A DNA stretch of 58,464 nucleotides from Thermoprotei archaeon (lineage in GTDB: Archaea > Thermoproteota > Thermoprotei > Thermofilales > B15-G2). Below, in pieces: positions 1 to 6,889 of the stretch. The first letter of the stretch is position 1. Every line of letters starts with the position of its first letter. The notes beneath the pieces are model-generated. The model was not told the DNA's origin and made no database searches. It worked only from the letters and a program-made list of their open reading frames with translations. Both the position numbers and the translations under genes were made by a program. The stretch covers positions 1-58,464 of the forward strand of contig QMRV01000009.1 of NCBI GenBank assembly GCA_003649445.1, in the 5' to 3' direction.

Positions 1-1657
1 CTAGTGCCTTAACAATTTCTTTTGCTTCATCCATATCGTAAGTTATTTCAAGTTTTTCTACAAGTTCAGTTGCATTGACCTTACCATGATACTTTGATAC
101 TCCTTCAGGCACATACTGTATTGGATTAAAGCCTAGACCCTCTACTCCGACAGTATAGCTTACATAGAATCTGTTGTAGCTGTCCCACGGATGATACTTG
201 CCGTATGTCCAGAAGTCTATTGCTAGCCAAAAGTCTCCTCTCTCTCTAATAGTTTTGCCCCACATACCCCAGTCTAACTCTATTACCTTAGTCTCGATAC
301 CGAACTTAGTTAACTGGACGGCAATATTTTCTGCTCCAGGAACCCATCCACACCAGCCTGCAGGAACATGTACAGTTAACTTGAATTGCTCGCCTGTAGG
401 TAAGTACCACTTGCCGTCTTTCTTAGTGAAGCCCAGGCTCTTTAAGAGTTCTTCAGCTTTACTTGGATTATACTCATATTTACTGCACCATTGCTCTAGC
501 CAGTCTTTAGACAGCCAATTATATACATCTGATGGCGAAATACACACAGGCCACTCTGCTGGAACAACGCTCTCGGGACCCCACTCTACAGCTACTTCAC
601 AGTACTCATCTAAGTTAATAGCGTAAGCTATAGCCCATCTGACTTCAGTTATATTAAGTGGGTACCTCTTACAGTTGAAGTAGAGGCAGTGTCCGTGTAG
701 CCATGGGCCTGTGCATGTCCAGTAGCCGGGGTTTCTCTTCATTGTCTCATATACGTCTTCACTCATTCCTGTCCAAGTATAGTCGAACATTCCTGCTTTT
801 ACTAGTGGCCAGCTGGCGGGGTCGCTTATTCTTCTATGCCAAATAATCTTATCCCATAGCCTATAGTCTTTTGTTCCACCAAAAACGAATTTGCCTTTAG
901 GAGTCTCAAGAGTCCATGTAACACCCAAGTCTTTAACCCAGTAATGTGGCCTAAGCTTATAGATCCACTCAGTGTCAGTAGATCTCTCGTATTCATAAGG
1001 ACCTGTACCAATTAACTTGTCGGGTTTATAGTCTAGTAGCTTCTTTTTAAGCTCATCCATATCTACGCCTTTAAGAGGTATACTACCCGGTATCTTAAGG
1101 CCTGGAGCAAACTGACCATACTGAGCATAAGACACCACGAAGAAGTTAAGGAACCATTCTTTGTAGAAGAGTGGGGCTGGTTTCTTAATGTAGATTATTA
1201 CAGTGTATTTATCTGGCGCTTCTACTTTCTCGAGATATTTTGCTGGACCCCAGCCTGTTAGCCATCTGCACCAGAATGTTGTGAGAACATCTAGTGCAGT
1301 AAATTCTTTGCCGTCGCTCCACTTAATTCCCTTACGTAACTTAATAGTGAGTATTATTTTGTCTTCAGTAATTTTCTCCGTATAACTTTCAGCTAGCCAT
1401 GGATAGAACTTCCGTTCACCTCGGCTATACCAGAATAAGGGCTCAATAATCATGTAGGTGGGTCTGCAATTGTAAAAGACGTTCCATGTCCTCATTGGTG
1501 GCGGAGGCTCACATGGCTGCAGAATATGCAGAACCAGCTCCTCTTTTTCTTGAGGAGCAGCTACAAGGGGTTTAACAGCAATAGCGGTTGTCGCCAACAG
1601 TAGTGTCAACATCATTAAATATGTTAAGACTCTGTTTCCTTTACTAGAATAGCCCAT
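1..1657 (-). CDS. ABC transporter solute-binding protein, family 5 (partial, 3' end outside window)
   Basis: This minus-strand frame stays open to the left edge of the window, so only about 552 N-terminal residues are present. It begins MGYSSKGNRVLTYLMM and has a signal-peptide hydrophobic stretch (about residues 10-34). The mature part has the look of family-5 (peptide/nickel/oligosaccharide) binding proteins: segments such as FYPWLAESY and IKWSDGKEFTALDV are the typical conserved N-terminal lobe, followed by GTGPYEYER. It would sit outside the cell and deliver ligand to an ABC importer, whose permeases and ATPases are not in this window. In hyperthermophilic archaea such proteins often bind oligosaccharides rather than peptides, and nearby glycosidases fit that, but the ligand cannot be read from the sequence. 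Confidence 0.9.
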   Translation of the reverse strand, partial: MGYSSKGNRVLTYLMMLTLLLATTAIAVKPLVAAPQEKEELVLHILQPCEPPPPMRTWNVFYNCRPTYMIIEPLFWYSRGERKFYPWLAESYTEKITEDKIILTIKLRKGIKWSDGKEFTALDVLTTFWCRWLTGWGPAKYLEKVEAPDKYTVIIYIKKPAPLFYKEWFLNFFVVSYAQYGQFAPGLKIPGSIPLKGVDMDELKKKLLDYKPDKLIGTGPYEYERSTDTEWIYKLRPHYWVKDLGVTWTLETPKGKFVFGGTKDYRLWDKIIWHRRISDPASWPLVKAGMFDYTWTGMSEDVYETMKRNPGYWTCTGPWLHGHCLYFNCKRYPLNITEVRWAIAYAINLDEYCEVAVEWGPESVVPAEWPVCISPSDVYNWLSKDWLEQWCSKYEYNPSKAEELLKSLGFTKKDGKWYLPTGEQFKLTVHVPAGWCGWVPGAENIAVQLTKFGIETKVIELDWGMWGKTIRERGDFWLAIDFWTYGKYHPWDSYNRFYVSYTVGVEGLGFNPIQYVPEGVSKYHGKVNATELVEKLEITYDMDEAKEIVKAL

Positions 1658-2338
1658 GTTTAGTAACTCTACCTATAGATATTTAAGCTTTTACACGTGA
1701 ATACCGCCTTAGAATCCAAAACTTTATATAGTTTTATCATTAAAGGGAAAATTTTTATATTTATAGTAAAATTACCTTGTAAGCAGAAAAAGTCTGAGGA
1801 AAAGTCAGGTATGCTGACTTATATTTTTTGTTAGCATATTCACTAATACTAGCTAATTATTCGCTTTTATGCTCGGCAATGTGAAAAGATTTTTCTCGAC
1901 CTAACTAGATATTTTCTGGAAACAAGCGAGACTACGGGATTAATTGCAGAAAATAATCTAGTTTCACTTAATACTAATTTAATTCGATAAAAACTATAGT
2001 TGTAATACCTGTGTTTATTTAAGAATATTTTTAGTTAATTTTCTCTTGTAAAATATTCTTGCAAAGTTTTTGTTGATGTATTATGGCTGTTTGCTTTGCA
2101 TATATCTTTTTTAGGGCGAGATTTATGAAAATTCAGGGGATATTTTTACAACGCTGTATGCTAATTTATATGTGTATTTTGTAAAATGTCAGTATACTAG
2201 GTATAGCGTTGTTTATTCTTAGTGAAAATTATTGTTGAGTGCTTTTAGATTGTTATGAAATTTATGTGGAGTTCACTAGGCTATGGTTTTAGTATAGGAG
2301 ATAAGTTTATGCTGAAGAATATTCAAATAGTTTCTGCT
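1658..2338. other. AT-rich intergenic region, no gene recognised
   Basis: About 680 bases of very AT-rich DNA between the start of the solute-binding protein gene and the C/D sRNA. I see no open frame that resembles a protein on either strand and no tRNA. The promoter of the solute-binding protein should lie in its left end. The only clear structure is the small hairpin listed at 1802-1829. Confidence 0.5.
1802..1829 (+). terminator. Hairpin followed by a T tract
   Basis: A perfect 7-bp inverted repeat (AAGTCAG / CTGACTT, loop of five bases) is followed after three bases by six T residues. It looks like an intrinsic terminator for a plus-strand transcript, but no gene is seen upstream on that strand, so it may equally be chance in AT-rich DNA. 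Confidence 0.3.
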
Positions 2339-2387
2339 GTGATGACACTACGGGGGTCTGATCGGTGAAGAGCATCCTGACGGCTGA
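2339..2387 (+). ncRNA. C/D box guide sRNA 1
   Basis: All four boxes of an archaeal C/D sRNA are present in order: C box GTGATGA (2339-2345), a 12-base guide CACTACGGGGGT, D' box CTGA (2358-2361), a 3-base spacer, C' box GTGAAGA (2365-2371), a 12-base guide GCATCCTGACGG and D box CTGA (2384-2387). Both guide intervals are exactly 12 bases, the standard spacing in archaea. Such RNAs direct 2'-O-methylation by fibrillarin/Nop5/L7Ae at the target base paired with the fifth guide position before D or D'. Predicted target segments are ACCCCCGTAG (D') and CCGTCAGGATGC (D); I cannot tell which rRNA or tRNA holds them. It lies convergent to the 3' end of the PAPS-reductase-like gene. Confidence 0.85.
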
Positions 2388-2438
2388 CTTCTACATTTGT
2401 TTAAAGGGGTTTTAAGGAATTACAGTGTTGTTTAGAAA

Positions 2439-4361
2439 CTAGACTTCGGCTGTGTAGAAGGTTATTAGTGACTCTAGTGCCGCTATCATATTGTCTGCAA
2501 TATACCTTACTGTTGGGCATTCTTTGTTACATATTTTACACTTACTGCATTTTTCGCTTAGTACTCTGAAGCCGTTTATTTTAGGATCGTACACTATTGC
2601 ATTGCTGGGGCACCAGTTTACGCAGGAGTAACATTTGCTACACAGAACTGCTCTCGAGACAATGTATACTATGTTAGCGAAGTCTTTAATGAAGTCTTCT
2701 TGGCTTTCCAGCTCTACTTCAATAGAGTTTTTGCATATTGTCACTTTATTTCCTTGAGGTAAAGTAAACTCAATTCTATTTTCTCTTAAAGTGTATTTGT
2801 CTACGTATATTGGTAGAAGTGCTTCTACTTTCTTCAAGTCTATTGGTATACTAAAGTACGCTACTATGCTATTATCTTCTTTTTTGAGCTCCCTGATATA
2901 CTCTATTTTTTGGTTCTTTTCCTCTATTTCAGAGGGCTCGAAGCCCAGTTGCTCTATGAATCTTTTCTGGTCTCCCGGAAGTCTTTTCCATCTCCACCAG
3001 CCATACTTAATCCATTCTTGGGGAAATCCTTTCTTTTCAGCGTACTTTACTAGGAAATTGTTCCATTTGTTCCAGAGCTCTGGGTGTAGTTGCTCGACTA
3101 AATGGAATTCTGCTAGTTCGCAGGCTGGGCAGAGCCAGCAGCCGATGCGGTCTAGTCCCTTGCTGTACAATGTGTTGTAGGGTAGTTTTTCTTTGAATAT
3201 GTAGAGCCATACTTCTAGTGCACTCCAGTCGAGTATAGGTGACAGTAAGTAGACTTTGGGGAGCCATCTGCTTTTCTCGAAGTATCTCTGTCTAAATCTC
3301 TGAATTGACTCGTATTTTCTTTGGCCGACAATGCTGATTATTTCTCCTGAAGTTATTTGCTTATAGGTTCTAGCTATTGGTGTTAGCTTACATACTTTGC
3401 AGCACCACCTGTAGTCTCTTGCGGGAGGACCATATATCCAGAGTGACTCAAAGAACCTGTTTTCTGCTGAAGCTACGTGTAGTTTAAGTCCATAGAGCTC
3501 AGTTACTTTGTCTACGTTTTCTACTGTCTCGGGGAGCTCTAGTCCTGTGTCATTGAATATTGCTTCGCCGACTCCGCAGTAGTTTAAGGCTATGTGGAGT
3601 GTTACTAGACTGTCTTTTCCTCCCGAGTAAGATACTATCGGGCGCTTGGCTGAGTGTCTGGCGAGAGTCTTTTCGAGTATTCTTCTAGATTTCGAGACTA
3701 GCGTCTCTAAGCGAGCTTCATTTGCCTCAAGAAGGTCTTTAAGTGCAGTCGGCTTATTTAAGTACAGTGGTTTCTTTGAGGACCAGTATTTTGCTACTCT
3801 AATGCGTTTTCCTTGGAGCTTTACTCCTACTCCCTGTGTTTCTCCGTCTGCTGTGACTAAAGCTATGTACATGTTCTTTTTCTCGGGGAGATTAGCCTCT
3901 ACTATGCGGTCTCCGTGTATTTCGTAGCCTTTAGTTAAACGCGGGAGATCTACTACAGCGTAGTAGCCTATCTTGTTTTCGAGCATTTTAGCTACTCCCT
4001 GGTACATTGGCTTGAAACGCCATTTTCTCGACTCCGGGTCATAGTACCTGTGGCCTATTATTTGGCCCTGAACAACTACTTCGTCTGCTGCGTCGATATA
4101 AGGTATTTTATTGAAGAATACTAGCTGGTTTCTAGGCAGCAAAATATCTGCTTCTTTTTCAGATAAACCAAGCTCCGCTTTAACTAGTTCTCTCAGTTCT
4201 CTTACTTCTGTGTCAAATGCGGGTCTTATGTCAGAGGGAGGAGTAAGCTTTACTTTAAAACACACGCTGTTGCACTTACCGCAGTGGCTCTGCTCTAATA
4301 CAGGTACATTGCAATCAAGACACCAGTAAACCCGTACTCCTTTAACAAATCTCGGTAACAT
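2439..4361 (-). CDS. PAPS-reductase-family ATP pyrophosphatase with zinc ribbon, PUA-like and 4Fe-4S ferredoxin domains
   Basis: A 640-residue multidomain protein. An N-terminal zinc ribbon (C14, C17, C27, C30) is followed by a PUA-like stretch (about residues 140-195). The PAPS reductase/ATP-pyrophosphatase core has the nucleotide-binding loop SGGKDS at 246-251 and a Cys-rich part (C320, C321, C324; C408, C411, C414) that could hold a metal or cluster. The C-terminus has two 4Fe-4S binding motifs (C574/577/580/584 and C605/608/611/615). It is usually annotated as phosphoadenosine phosphosulfate reductase. The PUA-like domain and zinc ribbon suggest an RNA or protein substrate instead, for example sulfur transfer to tRNA; that is inference. 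Two sRNA genes flank it. Confidence 0.85.
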   Translation of the reverse strand: MLPRFVKGVRVYWCLDCNVPVLEQSHCGKCNSVCFKVKLTPPSDIRPAFDTEVRELRELVKAELGLSEKEADILLPRNQLVFFNKIPYIDAADEVVVQGQIIGHRYYDPESRKWRFKPMYQGVAKMLENKIGYYAVVDLPRLTKGYEIHGDRIVEANLPEKKNMYIALVTADGETQGVGVKLQGKRIRVAKYWSSKKPLYLNKPTALKDLLEANEARLETLVSKSRRILEKTLARHSAKRPIVSYSGGKDSLVTLHIALNYCGVGEAIFNDTGLELPETVENVDKVTELYGLKLHVASAENRFFESLWIYGPPARDYRWCCKVCKLTPIARTYKQITSGEIISIVGQRKYESIQRFRQRYFEKSRWLPKVYLLSPILDWSALEVWLYIFKEKLPYNTLYSKGLDRIGCWLCPACELAEFHLVEQLHPELWNKWNNFLVKYAEKKGFPQEWIKYGWWRWKRLPGDQKRFIEQLGFEPSEIEEKNQKIEYIRELKKEDNSIVAYFSIPIDLKKVEALLPIYVDKYTLRENRIEFTLPQGNKVTICKNSIEVELESQEDFIKDFANIVYIVSRAVLCSKCYSCVNWCPSNAIVYDPKINGFRVLSEKCSKCKICNKECPTVRYIADNMIAALESLITFYTAEV

Positions 4362-4441
4362 GACCTTGTGCTTTTTAAGCGAAACAGTCTTTAAAAAGAT
4401 ACCTCAGCAAAATTTTTCTAGCCTGAAGCACGAAGTAACAT

Positions 4442-4494
4442 GGGATGAAGAAGGACGCCCTTGACCGAGCAGTGATGTATTTCGGCGGAACTGA
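4442..4494 (+). ncRNA. C/D box guide sRNA 2
   Basis: A second C/D-type sRNA between the divergent PAPS-reductase-like and cupin genes. Boxes: C-like GGGATGA (4442-4448), 12-base guide AGAAGGACGCCC, D' TTGA (4461-4464), 7-base spacer, C' GTGATGT (4472-4478), 12-base guide ATTTCGGCGGAA and D CTGA (4491-4494). C, D' and C' each deviate by one base from consensus, but both guides are again exactly 12 bases, which is hard to get by chance. Predicted target segments are GGGCGTCCTTCT and TTCCGCCGAAAT. The target RNA was not identified. Confidence 0.75.
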
Positions 4495-4537
4495 CCGCCA
4501 AAACTAAATAGCTTTAAAGAACATTTTATGCGAGAAA

Positions 4538-4921
4538 ATGAGCCTCTACATTACCCACGTAGACAAAGTAGAGAAGAAGCCTGTAGACTTTAAGGGAGCT
4601 AAAGACGCTTATATTCAGTGGCTTATAGATCCTTCTGCTGGAGCAAAAAACTTCGCTATGAGAATGTTCACTATTAAGCCTGGCGGAGAAATACCTAAAC
4701 ACAGCCACTGGTACGAGCACGAAATATTTGTTTTAAAGGGGAAAGGAGTTATCGGCGCAGGTGATAAAGAGTATGAAGTTTCTGAAGGAAATGTTATCTA
4801 CGTGCCCTCCAATATCCCGCACTGGTATAGAAATACTGGCAGCGAAGACTGGGTTTTCATATGTGTAATTCCTTTAAGAAAGCCTACGGGAGCTCAAATC
4901 AAGCCTCAGCATAAGTGTTAA
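4538..4921 (+). CDS. Small cupin-domain protein
   Basis: A 127-residue single-cupin protein. Cupin motif 1 reads GG-EIPKHSHWYEHE with the two metal-binding histidines and glutamate, followed by FVLKGKG; motif 2 is GNVIYVPSNIPHWYRN with the third histidine. It therefore very probably binds a divalent metal in a beta barrel. The substrate is unknown; homologues in archaea are annotated only as cupins and may be isomerases, dioxygenases or sensors. It starts just after C/D sRNA 2 and is followed 35 bases later by an MFS transporter on the same strand, so the two could be co-transcribed. Confidence 0.85.
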   Translation: MSLYITHVDKVEKKPVDFKGAKDAYIQWLIDPSAGAKNFAMRMFTIKPGGEIPKHSHWYEHEIFVLKGKGVIGAGDKEYEVSEGNVIYVPSNIPHWYRNTGSEDWVFICVIPLRKPTGAQIKPQHKC

Positions 4922-4956
4922 ATTAAGCTTATTTACTTTAGTGAAGGAGAAAAGCC

Positions 4957-6129
4957 ATGAGTTCCTCTAGTAAAAGGATAGTGTTTCTTTTCTCTTCTTA
5001 CTATTTAGCTTTCTATTTATGTCGCTATAGTCTGCTACCTGTTTTGCCGCTATTGGTAGAGAAGAGAGTTCTCGAGGCTAGCCAAATAGGCTTGATTATA
5101 TCGGCGCTATATACAGGATATGCGGCTATGCTTGTTCCAGCAGGCTTTTTCTCTCGAAGATATGGGGCTAAAAGAACAGTTATTGTAGGCGCCTTAGGCT
5201 CGATTTTATCAAACTTTTTACTAGCGTTCGCTAAAGACTTCGGAGCCATGTTTGTGTTAATGTTAACTAACGGTGTTTTCCAGGGACTTGTATGGCCTTC
5301 GCTCATGTACTTAACTTCGGTTAAGTGCTCTGGCGACGAAGTAGACTATGCTGTAGGATCTATGCTGACTGCAGCTATTTTCGGGCCTTCAGCTGTATTT
5401 TTCTCAGCGGGGCTGATAATGATGTTTTTCGACCCAAGAACAATTTTCTATGCGTACAGCTTTGTTTTGTGTATACTTACTTTTATTTTCTATAGAAGTA
5501 TCGAAGAGACTTCAATAGAGAAAAAAGTGTTTGACAAAAGTGTTTTTATCAATATAAATGTGTGGCTTCTAGCAGTAAGTTATCTATGTTTTTATGCCAT
5601 TATTAAAGGTACTCTAGGGTGGCTTCCAGTAATCGTTACTAGTGAAGCAAAATTATCTCCGGCTATAGCCTCTATTGTAAGCGGTATTTTTCCTATTGTA
5701 AGCAGTTTAGGCGCGCTCTTAGGAACTATTTTATCTAAGAAAACTGTAGGAAAAGAGTCTATCCTTTTGGCTTCGTTTACCTTATCTGCATTAGTGCTTC
5801 TTATGCTCAGTAAGAAGAATATAGTCCTGTGGCTTGTGGCACTTTTCTTTACTATAAGTCTTTCAGAGTGGTTTTTCTTCACTATTCCACCTACTTTTCT
5901 TTCTCCTGAAGCAGTAGCGCTTGCTTCAGGCATAATAGACTCTATGGGCTATGTAGGTAGCTCTTTGGGCGCTACTGTCGTAGGGTTTATGGGGAGTGTA
6001 TACGGAGACTATTGTACTGCGTTAAAAGCTTTAACTATTTTTTGTCTCGCCGGAGTAATATCTTCAACTATTTTAGTTAAATTGAGGAAAACTTCTAAGG
6101 AACGTAATTTCAGAGCAAAAACCAGTTGA
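4957..6129 (+). CDS. MFS transporter
   Basis: A 390-residue integral membrane protein with about 12 hydrophobic segments and the major-facilitator signature between TM2 and TM3 (GFFSRRYGAKR, about residues 62-72). The start is supported by a Shine-Dalgarno-like AAGGAG about seven bases before the ATG. The N-terminus (FLFSSYYLAFYLCRYSLLP) resembles organophosphate/sugar-phosphate-type MFS proteins, but I cannot name the substrate. It follows the cupin gene on the same strand. Confidence 0.85.
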   Translation: MSSSSKRIVFLFSSYYLAFYLCRYSLLPVLPLLVEKRVLEASQIGLIISALYTGYAAMLVPAGFFSRRYGAKRTVIVGALGSILSNFLLAFAKDFGAMFVLMLTNGVFQGLVWPSLMYLTSVKCSGDEVDYAVGSMLTAAIFGPSAVFFSAGLIMMFFDPRTIFYAYSFVLCILTFIFYRSIEETSIEKKVFDKSVFININVWLLAVSYLCFYAIIKGTLGWLPVIVTSEAKLSPAIASIVSGIFPIVSSLGALLGTILSKKTVGKESILLASFTLSALVLLMLSKKNIVLWLVALFFTISLSEWFFFTIPPTFLSPEAVALASGIIDSMGYVGSSLGATVVGFMGSVYGDYCTALKALTIFCLAGVISSTILVKLRKTSKERNFRAKTS

Positions 6130-6305
6130 CTCGATAGTTTGTGTATTAAAAGAAGATTTATTGGGAAAATCAAAAAGAGTAAGAAAATTGTTTAAGTTAT
6201 TTTTTAGCTAAGAGAGATTGATAGGTAGTATTAGTATTAAACAGTAAACAAATGCATAGAATATAAATACTAAGCCTGCTTTTCCTTAGAGCGAGAGATA
6301 CAGTA

Positions 6306-6389
6306 ATGTATCCTCCTAGAAGACCTCCTATTAGTAGAGCAAGAGAAGAGATCTTGGATGAAATAAGAGAGAAATTAAAGCCGAAATAA
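6306..6389 (+). CDS. Possible 27-residue small protein
   Basis: A short frame encodes MYPPRRPPISRAREEILDEI followed by REKLKPK. It is very rich in charged residues with a proline/arginine-rich start and an amphipathic helix. It precedes the 100-residue gene at 6437 on the same strand by 47 bases. There is no recognised family; it could be a real mini-protein, or chance. Confidence 0.35.
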   Translation: MYPPRRPPISRAREEILDEIREKLKPK

Positions 6390-6436
6390 GATTTGGGCTA
6401 GCTAGGCTCTATAGATAGCTGAGAAGAGACATTAGA

Positions 6437-6739
6437 ATGGTTATTCTAGAGGCAAAATGTCTTTCGGGAGCAGAAGCCGAAGAAGCGACTGAGACAAAAG
6501 AAAAGGAAGATTATCAAAGTATTGTTGAAAAGTTATTCGGCGGGCTCGGTATAGACACAGGAGATTTGATTAAATATAGTGGAGCTGCATTAGCGGATGC
6601 TCTTGCAGTATTGTCGACAACGCATATTGGTGATATCTACAACTTTATTAATGAGAGGAAGTCTAGCGGAGCTTCAGTAGAGGAAATAAAGGAGGCTTTA
6701 GCGCAGTTTATTCAAGAGAAACTTTCAGGGAGCCAGTAA
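6437..6739 (+). CDS. Hypothetical acidic protein, 100 residues
   Basis: A 100-residue soluble protein with an acidic, Glu-rich segment (residues 11-30) and helical remainder (DYQSIVEKLFGG, EEIKEALAQFIQEKL). I do not recognise the family. It stands alone between the MFS gene and the GH31 gene, both on the same strand. Confidence 0.5.
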   Translation: MVILEAKCLSGAEAEEATETKEKEDYQSIVEKLFGGLGIDTGDLIKYSGAALADALAVLSTTHIGDIYNFINERKSSGASVEEIKEALAQFIQEKLSGSQ

Positions 6740-6861
6740 AACGTAGTTAACTTAAATAAATATTTTTGTTTTGTATCTATGTTGAATTATTTTTAGTCTT
6801 CATAATTAGAACTATAGTATTCTAATGTAAGCTGCTGTACTTTACGGGACTCTATCAAAGT

Positions 6862-6869
6862 AAATATAT
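6862..6869 (+). promoter_or_regulatory. TATA box of the GH31 gene
   Basis: AAATATAT centred about 25 bases upstream of the GTG at 6890, which places the transcription start at or next to the start codon, so the mRNA is probably leaderless. Confidence 0.55.
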
Positions 6870-6889
6870 GGACTTCATGTAGTATTACT

